From Bacteroidales bacterium (GTDB lineage: Bacteria; Bacteroidota; Bacteroidia; Bacteroidales; UBA932): a DNA stretch of 38,588 bases. This document shows positions 1 through 8,475 of this stretch, piece by piece. The first letter of the stretch is position 1; every line of letters begins with the position of its first letter. Position numbers and translations under genes: made by a program. The notes beneath the pieces are model-generated. The model saw only the letters and a program-made list of their open reading frames with translations. It was not told the origin of the DNA and made no database searches. The DNA is taken from positions 1 to 38,588 of the forward strand of contig JAKSKH010000024.1 of the NCBI GenBank assembly GCA_024401855.1, given 5' to 3'.

Positions 1-3
1 ATT

Positions 4-76
4 GCCACTTTAGCTCAGTCGGTAGAGCATCGCATTCGTAACGCGAAGGTCGACAGTCCGAGCCTGTCAAGTGGCT
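4..76 (+). tRNA. tRNA-Thr (anticodon CGT)
   Basis: A full cloverleaf can be folded. The acceptor arms GCCACTT (4-10) and AAGTGGC (69-75) pair perfectly, the D stem is GCTC/GAGC, and the T arm is GACAG-TCCGAGC-CTGTC. The anticodon loop TTCGTAA (35-41) puts CGT at 37-39, which reads ACG threonine codons. The anticodon stem has one A-C mismatch next to the loop (34/42). The discriminator base is T76 and CCA is not encoded. The gene begins three bases into the window, so its promoter, or an upstream tRNA of the same transcript, lies outside. Confidence 0.95.
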
Positions 77-79
77 CAT

Positions 80-131
80 GAGGATGATTCTTGAAATTCA
101 AATGAATTTTCAGATCATCCTCTTTTTTTTT
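80..131 (+). terminator. Rho-independent terminator of the tRNA-Thr transcript
   Basis: GAGGATGAT (80-88) pairs with ATCATCCTC (114-122), and additional AT pairs can form inside the loop. A run of nine T follows at once (123-131). It lies four bases after the tRNA, as expected for an intrinsic terminator of that transcript. Confidence 0.85.
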
Positions 132-162
132 GTTTTGAAACCTCTATAAATACATAATAAAG

Positions 163-202
163 AAACGGGACAGAAAATTATTTCTGTCCCGTTTCTGTCC
201 CG
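163..202 (-). terminator. Hairpin with an 11-bp tandem duplication, probable tRNA-Ser terminator
   Basis: A perfect 14-bp inverted repeat (163-176 against 181-194) has a four-base loop. The right arm belongs to an 11-bp unit, TTTCTGTCCCG, that occurs twice in tandem (181-191 and 192-202), so the left arm can pair with either copy. Read on the minus strand it follows the tRNA-Ser gene by about 60 bases and is followed by a T-rich stretch, which suits a terminator. No protein is encoded here. Confidence 0.5.
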
Positions 203-258
203 TTTGGGGGCTAAGAAATTGCTAAAAGGTTGATTATCTAATAGTTGATTGCTTTTTG

Positions 259-346
259 CGGAAAGACAGGGATTCGAACCCTGGAACCGCTTTGGACGGT
301 CACACGCTTTCCAGACGTGCCTCTTCAGCCACTCGAGCATCTTTCC
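259..346 (-). tRNA. tRNA-Ser (anticodon GGA)
   Basis: On the minus strand the acceptor arms GGAAAGA (346-340) and TCTTTCC (266-260) pair. A long variable arm typical of class II serine tRNAs is present, and the T arm contains the GTTCGAATC signature. The anticodon loop CTGGAAA gives GGA at 312-310, reading UCC and UCU. The discriminator is G259, the expected serine identity base, followed by CA. It lies 49 bases after the stop of the glycosyltransferase gene on the same strand but has its own promoter box. Confidence 0.95.
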
Positions 347-356
347 AATACGACTG

Positions 357-364
357 CAAAGATA
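357..364 (-). promoter_or_regulatory. -7 box of the tRNA-Ser promoter
   Basis: The minus strand reads TATCTTTG, a match to the Bacteroidota consensus TAnnTTTG, ending ten bases before the 5' end of tRNA-Ser. A TTG at 385-383 lies 18 bases upstream and can serve as the -33 element. Confidence 0.7.
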
Positions 365-395
365 TAAAAATAATTGTAATCCCAATAGGGCTGGC

Positions 396-1718
396 CTACT
401 TTTGTTGGTTCATTCTGATTCTTGCAAGAATCTCCCAAGTACGAAGCCTGTCCTTATATAAATTGTTCTCATTGACTTTCTCTACAGGAAGAGCGGCATC
501 TGAATTGTCATCCCATCTTCTGCAGTTATACATTACGTCATAAATTCGCCCTATGCGGTACTCCCTGCAAATGCGCAAGGCAACGGCGTAATCCTCGCCA
601 TATTTTGTTACGGGGAAATTTATACTTCTTGCAAGAGGAGTCCAGAATCCGCGGGGGGCTCCCAAACCGTTGATTCTAAGAGCATTGTTCCATCCGTTCC
701 CATCTGTCCATTCCCTATGGTCTATCACTCCCGGAGGAAGTTCGTGCAGATTTATATCCGTCAGCCTGTAAGTCCCTATGACCATTGCGCATTTCATGGA
801 ATGGAAGGCATCTATGAATTTCTGAACGGTATCAGGACCGGAATACACATCATCAGAATCAAGTTGGAGGGCAAAACGGCCGCACTTTGGGTGATGCAGC
901 GCGGCATTCCAGTTTCCTCCGATGGCATGGTATGAGCTGTCCTGTGCGATGTAGACAAGCTTCGGATCGTTGAAACTGCGTATCACATCCACGGTTCCGT
1001 CAGTGGAATTATCGTCAACCACTATGACGTTATATTTGTAACTGCACTTCTGAGAAAGGGCGGAACGGATGGCATCGGCTATCGTACGTACACGGTTCCT
1101 GCATGGGATAACGACGGAAGCCTCATATTCAAAATCTCCGCTGAAGAGGTCAACATCCTTGAAAACAGGGGGGAGATAAGCGCCTGTCGCCTTAAGATGT
1201 TCCGTGCACGCGGCTTCCATTTCTATCTGTACAGCCCGGTTACGGGGATTGACATAGTCAAAAAGTTTTTCACCGGACTTTCGTGTATCCTGTTCAACCT
1301 CGTAATAAAGGAATTCATTGACGTGAACAAGTGAGCCGAGCCGGGAAACCTTGAGCCTTAAGTCATATAAACCCGCATACTCGTAATCTTCGGTCATTTG
1401 AGATGCCGCTTCCCTGAGTGCGGATGTAAGATAAAGCTGCACACCTCCGAATTCGAAATCGTCTCTGAGCGAACCTGCCTGACAGTCAATTACAGGCATC
1501 GGGACAACCGTTCCGTCAACGGATGAAAAATGGTCCGAATACGCCATTGCGGCTCCTGTCTCAAGGGCAACCTGTACCAGTCTTTCCATTCCGAGGTCAA
1601 CCCATTTCAATTCGGTGGGCTTGGAATAGATGAGAGTGAACAATGTTTTGCTTTCAGAGGCTATTTCCCTTATCCTTGATGAAGGCGAGTGAAGGGGTAT
1701 ATCATATCTTGTAATCAT
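396..1718 (-). CDS. Family 2 glycosyltransferase with an extra N-terminal half-domain
   Basis: This is a 440-residue protein. Residues 198-430 form a GT-A fold of family GT2: a VVIPCRN first strand (202-208), the nucleotide-binding DDNSTDGT (235-242) and the metal-binding DSDD (287-290). Such enzymes move a sugar from a nucleotide donor to a glycan or lipid acceptor at the cytoplasmic membrane; donor and acceptor cannot be read here. Residues 1-190 are not typical, but pieces such as AMAYSDH and DYEYAGLYDLRLKV resemble the second half of a GT-A domain, so the protein may carry a degenerate tandem domain. There is no signal peptide or membrane segment. It diverges from the Dpm1-like gene and starts only eight bases after its -7 box. 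Confidence 0.85.
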   Translation of the reverse strand: MITRYDIPLHSPSSRIREIASESKTLFTLIYSKPTELKWVDLGMERLVQVALETGAAMAYSDHFSSVDGTVVPMPVIDCQAGSLRDDFEFGGVQLYLTSALREAASQMTEDYEYAGLYDLRLKVSRLGSLVHVNEFLYYEVEQDTRKSGEKLFDYVNPRNRAVQIEMEAACTEHLKATGAYLPPVFKDVDLFSGDFEYEASVVIPCRNRVRTIADAIRSALSQKCSYKYNVIVVDDNSTDGTVDVIRSFNDPKLVYIAQDSSYHAIGGNWNAALHHPKCGRFALQLDSDDVYSGPDTVQKFIDAFHSMKCAMVIGTYRLTDINLHELPPGVIDHREWTDGNGWNNALRINGLGAPRGFWTPLARSINFPVTKYGEDYAVALRICREYRIGRIYDVMYNCRRWDDNSDAALPVEKVNENNLYKDRLRTWEILARIRMNQQK

Positions 1719-1726
1719 ATCAATAG

Positions 1727-1734
1727 CAAATATA
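1727..1734 (-). promoter_or_regulatory. -7 box of the GT2 gene
   Basis: The minus strand reads TATATTTG. Its last base is eight bases from the ATG at 1718, so transcription should begin within a few bases of the start codon. It faces the divergent box at 1747-1754 across 12 bp. Confidence 0.7.
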
Positions 1735-1746
1735 CATAGAAATTCA

Positions 1747-1754
1747 TATATTTG
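1747..1754 (+). promoter_or_regulatory. -7 box of the Dpm1-like/tex operon
   Basis: TATATTTG matches TAnnTTTG and ends six bases before the ATG at 1761. A TTG that could be taken as a start codon (1752) is part of this box and is therefore unlikely to be translated. Confidence 0.7.
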
Positions 1755-1760
1755 CCAGAT

Positions 1761-2474
1761 ATGAAAAGTCTGGTGGTAATACCAACATACAACGAAATTG
1801 AGAACATATCCGCGATAACACGGGCAGTACTTTCATTAAAGGAGAACTTCAACATTCTTGTAATAGATGACGGTTCCCCCGATGGAACTGCCTCTGCCGT
1901 AAAGGAAATGCAGGCGGAATTTCCGGATCGTCTCTTCCTTCTGGAACGTGAGGGTAAAATGGGACTTGGAACGGCCTATATCAGTGGATTCAAATGGGCA
2001 TTGGAAAGGGATTATGACTATGTCTTCGAGATGGATGCGGACTTCTCCCACAATCCGTCCGACCTTCCCCGGCTTCTTGATGCTTGTGTTTCGGGCGGAG
2101 CCGACCTTTCGATTGGCTCAAGATATTGCGACGGGATCAACGTCGTAAACTGGCCCCTGGGCAGGATTCTCATATCATACGGGGCATCTCTATATGTAAG
2201 GGCGATGCTTGGTTTCGGAATCCATGACAGTACGGCAGGCTTTGTTTGCTGGTCACGCAAAGTACTCCAGAGAATCAATCTGGACAGCATAAGGATGAAA
2301 GGATACGGCTTCCAGATAGAAATGAAATATTCGGCCGCTCGTCTTGGATTCAATATCCGCGAGGTGCCGGTTATCTTCGTGAACAGGGCGGAAGGAGAAT
2401 CAAAGATGTCCGGAAGCATTTTCGGAGAAGCATTCTGGGGAGTGATAGGTCTCAGGTTCAGGAAAATAAAATGA
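1761..2474 (+). CDS. Polyprenol monophosphate sugar synthase, Dpm1-like GT2
   Basis: The 237-residue protein is a single GT-A domain that opens directly with the first Rossmann strand (MKSLVVIPTYNE). DDGSPDGT (36-43) and MDADFSHNP (91-99) are the donor and metal motifs characteristic of dolichol/polyprenol-phosphate mannose synthases. The reaction expected for the family is transfer of mannose or a related sugar from GDP-sugar to a lipid phosphate at the inner membrane, giving a donor for periplasmic glycosylation. There is no C-terminal membrane anchor, like the soluble Dpm1 type. The ATG at 1761 is preferred to the TTG at 1752 because the latter lies in the -7 box. The stop overlaps the tex start in an ATGA, so the two are translationally coupled. 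Confidence 0.9.
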   Translation: MKSLVVIPTYNEIENISAITRAVLSLKENFNILVIDDGSPDGTASAVKEMQAEFPDRLFLLEREGKMGLGTAYISGFKWALERDYDYVFEMDADFSHNPSDLPRLLDACVSGGADLSIGSRYCDGINVVNWPLGRILISYGASLYVRAMLGFGIHDSTAGFVCWSRKVLQRINLDSIRMKGYGFQIEMKYSAARLGFNIREVPVIFVNRAEGESKMSGSIFGEAFWGVIGLRFRKIK

Positions 2475-4606
2475 AAGACAATTATATAGATTACATAGCC
2501 GGGAAAATGAATCTCAGAGCCTGGCAGGTGGAGAATTGTGCGCGGATGTTTGAAGAAGGGGATACTATCCCTTTCATCAGCAGATACCGCAAGGAAAAGA
2601 CCGGAGGGATGAACGATGCGGAGGTCGCAGAAGTCAGGCATTGGGTTGACGTATTCACCGAAATGGAGAAACGCAAGGATACCGTAATCCGGACTATTTC
2701 CGAAGCGGGAGCGCTCACGGAAGAGCTCGAATCCAGAATCAGGGAGTGCACCAGCTCAACTGAACTTGAAGATATCTATCTGCCTTTCAGGCCCAGAAGA
2801 AGGACCAGGGCCACAGCGGCGCGGGAACTTGGCCTGGAGCCTCTTGCTGACCTTATGTGGAATGTGCGCACGAGGGATCCTCAGTCTTCCGCAGCACAAT
2901 ACGTAAAAGGAAAGGTAGGAAGTGTGGAGGAGGCTCTTGCAGGAGCGAGGGACATCATCGCAGAAAGGCTGAGTGAAACATCCGCAATCCGCGAAGACAT
3001 GCGCGCGATATACAGGCAGAGGCGTCTTGTATCGAGCGTGACCAAAGCGGGGAAGGATGCGCCAGAAGCAGCCAAGTACCGCTCTTATTTCGATTTTTCG
3101 ATGCCCCTGAGCCGCATCCCGTCGCACAATGTCCTTGCAATGCTCCGAGCGGAAAAAGATGGATTCCTCACGGTCAGTGTTGATGCCGATGCGGAAAAGT
3201 GCGCCAACAAGATCTATTACGATTTCTGTCAGGAACACTCATACCCTTCCGGGGCTCTTTCAGACCAGATAAAGGAAGCGGTGGCGGATTCTTACAAACG
3301 GCTTCTGCATCCGTCGATATCCACTGAAATAATAAAAGAGGCAAAAGAAAAAGCCGACATAGAGTCTATCAGGGTTTTCGGGGAGAATCTGCGCCAGCTG
3401 CTTTTAGGAGCGCCGGTAGGGCAGAAGTGTACCATGGCCATAGATCCCGGATTCCGCAACGGATGCAAAATCGCCTGTCTTGATGAACAGGGGAACCTTG
3501 TATATCATACAATAATATATCCTCACCCTCCACAGAACGATAAGATCAAGGCACTTGCCGCCGTTCAGGAAATGCTTGAGAAATACCATATTCAGGCTGT
3601 GGCCATCGGGAACGGAACCGCGTCCCGTGAAACGGAAGAATTCATGAAGAAGACAAGACTGCCGGAAGGTTGCAGAATATGGACGGTCAGCGAAGACGGC
3701 GCATCGATATATTCTGCCTCGGAAGTTGCGCGAAAGGAATTCCCGGATGAGGATGTAACGGTCCGCGGAGCGGTATCAATCGGACGAAGGCTGATGGACC
3801 CCCTGGCGGAACTTGTAAAGATTGACCCCAAAAACCTTGGTGTAGGGCAGTATCAGCACGATGTCGACCAGAATCTTCTCAGGGAAAAACTTGACAACAC
3901 CGTGGAATCCTGTGTAAACTCCGTAGGAGTCAATCTCAATACCGCAAGCCCTTACCTTCTGGCATACGTGGCCGGAATCGGACCCTCCCTTGCGGAAAAC
4001 ATCGTTGCATGGAGGGGCGGGAACGGCGGTTTCAGGAGCAGAGCGGAACTCAGACAGGTTCCTCGTCTGGGGGCGAAAGCATTCGAACAATGCGCCGGCT
4101 TTCTCAGAATAAAGGGCGGTGAGAATCCGCTTGACGATTCGGGCGTTCATCCGGAATCCTACGGAATAGTTGACAGAATGGCCTCTGACCTGAATGTAAG
4201 TGCGAGTGAACTAGTTGGCAATTCCGCCTTATGCTCCAGAATTAACGCAAAGGACTATGTATGCGACGAAGCGGGACTTCCTACCATAATTGATATAATC
4301 AAGGAACTGTCGAAACCGGGACTTGACCCCAGGGAAAGCGCAACGGAATTTTCTTTCGACACCGACATACGCTCGATAGAGGACCTAAAGAGCGGAATGG
4401 AACTTCCCGGAATTGTTACCAACATAACGAATTTCGGCGCATTTGTTGACATAGGCCTTCATGAGAACGGACTCATTCATGTTTCCCAGTTGGGGCAGAA
4501 ATGTTCCGATCCTACCAAAATCCTGAAATTGCACCAGCATATACGGGTATCGGTAATCGGTGTCGATCTGGACAGGGGACGTATATCCCTCCGCCTGATA
4601 AAATAA
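2471..4606 (+). CDS. tex: Tex-family transcription accessory / RNA-binding protein
   Basis: The 711-residue protein has the complete Tex layout: an N-terminal helical region, a YqgF/RNase H-like domain from about residue 320 (TMAIDPGFRNG), helix-hairpin-helix motifs near 495 (VAGIGPSLAENIV) and a C-terminal S1 domain from about 640 (GIVTNITNFGAFVDIG). Tex proteins bind nucleic acids and influence transcription; their exact job is not settled. The frame is open upstream, but the coding region begins at ATG 2471, overlapping the stop of the preceding gene by four bases. The length is close to that of other Tex proteins, which are somewhat over 700 residues. Confidence 0.93.
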   Translation: MKDNYIDYIAGKMNLRAWQVENCARMFEEGDTIPFISRYRKEKTGGMNDAEVAEVRHWVDVFTEMEKRKDTVIRTISEAGALTEELESRIRECTSSTELEDIYLPFRPRRRTRATAARELGLEPLADLMWNVRTRDPQSSAAQYVKGKVGSVEEALAGARDIIAERLSETSAIREDMRAIYRQRRLVSSVTKAGKDAPEAAKYRSYFDFSMPLSRIPSHNVLAMLRAEKDGFLTVSVDADAEKCANKIYYDFCQEHSYPSGALSDQIKEAVADSYKRLLHPSISTEIIKEAKEKADIESIRVFGENLRQLLLGAPVGQKCTMAIDPGFRNGCKIACLDEQGNLVYHTIIYPHPPQNDKIKALAAVQEMLEKYHIQAVAIGNGTASRETEEFMKKTRLPEGCRIWTVSEDGASIYSASEVARKEFPDEDVTVRGAVSIGRRLMDPLAELVKIDPKNLGVGQYQHDVDQNLLREKLDNTVESCVNSVGVNLNTASPYLLAYVAGIGPSLAENIVAWRGGNGGFRSRAELRQVPRLGAKAFEQCAGFLRIKGGENPLDDSGVHPESYGIVDRMASDLNVSASELVGNSALCSRINAKDYVCDEAGLPTIIDIIKELSKPGLDPRESATEFSFDTDIRSIEDLKSGMELPGIVTNITNFGAFVDIGLHENGLIHVSQLGQKCSDPTKILKLHQHIRVSVIGVDLDRGRISLRLIK

Positions 4607-4629
4607 TTTGCACATTGAATAAAATTGCC

Positions 4630-4637
4630 TATTATTG
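4630..4637 (+). promoter_or_regulatory. Possible internal -7 box before the small acidic protein gene
   Basis: TATTATTG has one mismatch to TAnnTTTG and ends 20 bases before the ATG at 4658. A TTTG lies about 19 bases upstream (4608-4611). It would allow the small-protein/clc/ygiQ genes to be transcribed apart from tex. Confidence 0.45.
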
Positions 4638-4657
4638 CAGATATAATACAAAAAAAC

Positions 4658-5023
4658 ATGGCAGACGACAACAAGAAAAGACACATTGTGAGTTACGAGA
4701 ACATGTCTCCTGAACTTGCTGAAGCATTTGCACAGAAATACCCTAACGGGTTCAACGACTATCTCGCAGACCTGACAAAATATACAAAACCTGACGGAAC
4801 ACCTTTTTATGCAGTATTGGTCGAAATACCGGATGCCATCTATCTGGTAAAGATCAAAGTTAAGATAGACGATGCCGAAGACATAGAGAAATGGCTTGAG
4901 GGAGAAGAGGAGGCGGAAAACGAGCAGGTTGCCGGAGCTGCGGGAGGAGAGGCAGGTGGAGATACGCTGCCGGACGACAATATCGCGCAGTACGGCGGTG
5001 AAGATGAACCTTCAGAAGCATAA
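4658..5023 (+). CDS. Small acidic protein of unknown function
   Basis: The 121-residue product is not one I can name. Residues 1-80 look folded, with alternating hydrophobic residues (YENMSPELAEAFAQKYP, then FYAVLVEI and IYLVKIKVKI). Residues 80-121 are a low-complexity acidic tail rich in Glu, Ala and Gly. There is no signal peptide or membrane segment, so it is probably cytoplasmic. The ATG at 4658 is used because upstream in-frame codons fall in the promoter. Its 3' end overlaps the CLC gene by 20 bases, which suggests coupled translation. The acidic tail could serve protein or nucleic-acid contacts, but that is only a guess. Confidence 0.75.
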   Translation: MADDNKKRHIVSYENMSPELAEAFAQKYPNGFNDYLADLTKYTKPDGTPFYAVLVEIPDAIYLVKIKVKIDDAEDIEKWLEGEEEAENEQVAGAAGGEAGGDTLPDDNIAQYGGEDEPSEA

Positions 5024-6743
5024 ACTTTCAGAAAGAAATAAATTATTGCTGCTCAGCCTTGCAGTCGGTATCTGTTCAGGGCTGGCGGCTGTTGTGTTGT
5101 GTAAGCTGATCAAAACCATCAAGTATCTGCTGAATGCAGGATTCGCCAGCGAATATAACATTCAGAACCTAATACTCCCAGGTGTTGGAATGATGATTTC
5201 ACTTCTGCTGCTGAAGTATGTAATCAAGGACAACATCGGTCACGGAGTAACCAAGGCACTTCTTGCGGTATCACGCAACGAGTCCAAGATCAAGCCCCAC
5301 AATATGTGGTCGTCCGTTCTGACATCCTCAATAACCATCGGATTCGGAGGATCGGTAGGAGCGGAGGCGCCGATAGTATATACAGGAGCGGCAATAGGTT
5401 CAAATCTCGGACGCTGGAGCGGGCTTACCTACAGAAGTATAACCATTCTGCTTGGATGCGGTGCGGCAGGTGCCGTTGCAGGAATTTTCAAGGCGCCGCT
5501 TGCAGGAGTTCTGTTTACGATAGAAATCCTCCTTTTCAACATATCCATGAGTTCTCTGCTGCCACTGCTTATTTCAACCATATCCGCAACGGCAGTGTCT
5601 TATCTTTTCCTAGGTCAGACTCCCCAGTTCGCCTGCAGTCTGACACCCTTCAGCATGGCCAACGTACCGTTCTATATACTCATGGGGTTCATACTTGGTT
5701 TCTGTTCCCTCTACTTCACAAAAACAACGCTTTGGATGGAAGACAAGATAACCGGTTTCAGGAACAAGTATCTGCGCTGGCTTTTCTGCGCAATCGGAAT
5801 AGGCCTGCTTATCTTTCTCTTTCCGCCTTTGTATGGAGAAGGATACGATACACTCCAGAATCTTCTGAACGGAAACGGTACGGATATGAACCTGTTTCCG
5901 GCATTCCGGTTCAACTCACCCTGGGCTATACCTCTGCTGTTTTTTCTCGTCTTCGTTTTCAAGGTGGTTGCAATGACCCTGACAAATACGGGAGGGGGAG
6001 TGGGAGGAACTTTCGGCCCCACACTGTTTGCTGGGGCAATAATGGGATTCGTAGTGTCCAGATGCCTTAACCTCTCGGGGGCCGATGTGCCGGAACATAA
6101 TTTTGTCCTGGTCGGAATGGCCGCCATGATGGCCGGTGTAATGCAGGCCCCGATGACTGCAATTTTCCTGATAGCGGAAATTTCCGGTGGCTACGAGCTG
6201 CTTATTCCTCTGATTCTTACTTCCACGATTTCTTTTGGAACAACAAGGATATTCGAAAAATATTCAATATATACAAAACGTATAGCACAGAGCGGAGACC
6301 TTCTCACACACGACAGTGACCAGGCCGTGGTAACCCTTCTTAAGACGGAATCGCTTGTCAAAAAAGACAAATACCCGTGCGTAAGGGTTGAAGACACTTT
6401 AGGGGATCTGGTAAAAGCGGTTCAGGGCAGCGATGCGGCCGTAGTGGCCGTGCTGGATGAGAATGGAATTTTCCAGGGGATGATAGACGTCGCCAATGTC
6501 CGGAGATACCTGTTCAGCACAAAACAATATAACAAACTTCATGTCTATAATTTGATGGAACAGGCCCCTGCGTACGTGCTGATAGATGAGAAGGTGGAAA
6601 GTGTGCTGAGAAAATTCGACAATACGGAAGCCTGGAGGCTGCCTGTCGTTGATTCGAACAGAAAATATCTGGGATTCATTTCAAAGTCGAGAATTCTGAT
6701 GGCCTACCGCTCGGAACTAAAATCAATCTGTTCAGAGGACTGA
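5004..6743 (+). CDS. CLC-family chloride channel/antiporter with C-terminal CBS pair
   Basis: The 579-residue protein has about ten or more hydrophobic helices and the CLC signatures: GSVGAEAP (117-123) with the gating glutamate at 121, and GGTFGPTLFAGA corresponding to the GxFxP motif. Two CBS domains fill roughly residues 435-575 and probably sense nucleotides or ionic strength. The first selectivity motif, normally GSGIP with the chloride-binding serine, reads GHGV here (79-82), so serine is replaced by histidine; ion selectivity could differ from the classical chloride/proton exchangers. It acts in the inner membrane. The ATG at 5004 lies inside the previous gene and gives the usual N-terminus before the first helix. 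The stop overlaps the ygiQ start by one base. Confidence 0.92.
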   Translation: MNLQKHKLSERNKLLLLSLAVGICSGLAAVVLCKLIKTIKYLLNAGFASEYNIQNLILPGVGMMISLLLLKYVIKDNIGHGVTKALLAVSRNESKIKPHNMWSSVLTSSITIGFGGSVGAEAPIVYTGAAIGSNLGRWSGLTYRSITILLGCGAAGAVAGIFKAPLAGVLFTIEILLFNISMSSLLPLLISTISATAVSYLFLGQTPQFACSLTPFSMANVPFYILMGFILGFCSLYFTKTTLWMEDKITGFRNKYLRWLFCAIGIGLLIFLFPPLYGEGYDTLQNLLNGNGTDMNLFPAFRFNSPWAIPLLFFLVFVFKVVAMTLTNTGGGVGGTFGPTLFAGAIMGFVVSRCLNLSGADVPEHNFVLVGMAAMMAGVMQAPMTAIFLIAEISGGYELLIPLILTSTISFGTTRIFEKYSIYTKRIAQSGDLLTHDSDQAVVTLLKTESLVKKDKYPCVRVEDTLGDLVKAVQGSDAAVVAVLDENGIFQGMIDVANVRRYLFSTKQYNKLHVYNLMEQAPAYVLIDEKVESVLRKFDNTEAWRLPVVDSNRKYLGFISKSRILMAYRSELKSICSED

Positions 6744-8461
6744 TGGAAGAAGCATATATGTTCCCAACATCCGCAAAGGAAGTCCAGAGACTCGGATGGG
6801 ACTACATAGACATCATTATTTTTACGGGTGACGCATTCGTAGATCACCCCAGTTTCGGAACGGCATGCATAGGCAGATGGCTTCAGAAGCACGGATACAG
6901 AGTGGCGGTGGTACCGCAGCCGAACTGGAGGGATGACCTGCGCGACTTCAGAAAATTGGGAATGCCGAGACTGTATTTTGCAGTAAACGGTGGAGCTATG
7001 GACTCTATGGTCAACCATTACACCGCAGGAAAAAGGTTAAGGCATGATGATGCATATACTCCTGAAGGCAAGGCCGGTGCAAGACCGGACTACGCGGTGA
7101 CTGTCTATACAAAGATACTCAAACAGCTATATCCTGAAATTCCGGTGGTCATAGGCGGAGTGGAAGCATCCCTGAGGCGGCTGACTCATTATGATTACTG
7201 GCAGAACAGGCTGCTGCCTTCAATCCTTGTTCAAAGCGGGGCAGACTGGCTGTGCTACGGAATGGGGGAGAAACCCATGCTCGAACTGACCCGGGCAATT
7301 GAATCGGGCAGAAACATTCACCAGATAGAGAAGATTCCGCAGCTTGCATTCCTTCGGAAAGGAAGATACAGGAAAGATCAGGCCCTGATACTTCATTCAT
7401 ACGAGGAATGTCTTGAGGATAAGAAATTGTTTGCCGAGAATTTCCATCTGATAGAAACTCACGCAAACATGATGCACCCGGACACCATTGTCGAAGCGGC
7501 AGGGGACGGTTATGTGCAAATCAATCCTCCTTATCCTCCATCCACAACAGAGGAGATGGATTCATTCTGGGACCTTCCCTTCACAAAACTTCCACATCCC
7601 CGTTACAAAGGCAAACGCATACCTGCCTATGACATGATAAAGGACTCGATAATTACACATCGTGGTTGTTTCGGAGGATGCAATTTCTGCACAATAGCGG
7701 CACATCAAGGCAAGTTCATACAGTCCCGTTCCGAAGAATCAATAGTCAAAGAGGCCGCGAAACTTGCTGAAATGCCCGAATTTCATGGTAACATTTCCGA
7801 TCTCGGAGCCCCAACTGCAAACATGTACGGCATGCATGGAAAAGACATTTCCATCTGTGGAAAATGCAGACGCAGATCATGCCTTTATCCATCCGTATGC
7901 AAGAATCTGGACCACTCACACGAAAGAGTTCTGGGACTGTATGACAAAGTTGATGCGGTAAAGGGGATACGTCATTCGTACATCGGCAGCGGAGTGCGCT
8001 ATGACCTGTTTCTTGACGAGAAAGGATTCACGGATGAAAACGGAAAGAAATATCTCAGGAGTCTGGTTCTCAGGCATACTTCCGGCCGTCTGAAGGTGGC
8101 TCCGGAACATACCGAAGACAAAGTGCTGAAATATATGGCAAAACCTTCATTCAGACTGTTTGAAAGACTGAAGACTGAATTCGCAAGGATAAACAGGGAG
8201 GAAGGCAGACACATAGAAATCGTTCCGTATTTCATTTCCTCCCACCCTGGATGCACTATGAAAGATATGGAAAGACTGGCAGGAAATCCCACGCTGAAAG
8301 GTGTCTGGATGGAACAGGTTCAGGATTTCACACCAACTCCGATGACCACATCTTCTGTAATGTTCTATACGGGAATCGACCCCAGAACCATGGAACCTGT
8401 CTTTGTTGAACGCGATCCGGAAAGGAAAAGAATGCAGAAATCAAGGTTCTTCAGAAAGTAA
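6743..8461 (+). CDS. ygiQ: YgiQ-family radical SAM protein
   Basis: The 572-residue protein belongs to the UPF0313/YgiQ group. Its radical SAM cluster motif is CFGGCNFC, with Cys309, Cys313 and Cys316. An N-terminal B12-binding-like Rossmann region (residues 1-190, with VVIGGVEASLRRLTHYDYW) precedes it, as is usual for the family. The substrate is not known. A later group of cysteines (CGKCRRRSC, about 371-379) may hold an auxiliary metal site. It is the last gene of the forward operon, starting one base inside the CLC stop codon. The C-terminus ends shortly after the radical SAM domain without the longer tail found in some YgiQ proteins. Confidence 0.92.
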   Translation: MEEAYMFPTSAKEVQRLGWDYIDIIIFTGDAFVDHPSFGTACIGRWLQKHGYRVAVVPQPNWRDDLRDFRKLGMPRLYFAVNGGAMDSMVNHYTAGKRLRHDDAYTPEGKAGARPDYAVTVYTKILKQLYPEIPVVIGGVEASLRRLTHYDYWQNRLLPSILVQSGADWLCYGMGEKPMLELTRAIESGRNIHQIEKIPQLAFLRKGRYRKDQALILHSYEECLEDKKLFAENFHLIETHANMMHPDTIVEAAGDGYVQINPPYPPSTTEEMDSFWDLPFTKLPHPRYKGKRIPAYDMIKDSIITHRGCFGGCNFCTIAAHQGKFIQSRSEESIVKEAAKLAEMPEFHGNISDLGAPTANMYGMHGKDISICGKCRRRSCLYPSVCKNLDHSHERVLGLYDKVDAVKGIRHSYIGSGVRYDLFLDEKGFTDENGKKYLRSLVLRHTSGRLKVAPEHTEDKVLKYMAKPSFRLFERLKTEFARINREEGRHIEIVPYFISSHPGCTMKDMERLAGNPTLKGVWMEQVQDFTPTPMTTSSVMFYTGIDPRTMEPVFVERDPERKRMQKSRFFRK

Positions 8462-8475
8462 GACCGAAGGGGGTA

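Noticed and set aside
1752-1760. TTG start extending the Dpm1-like protein by three residues
   Set aside because: The TTG is the end of the TATATTTG promoter box, and the family N-terminus begins at the ATG at 1761.
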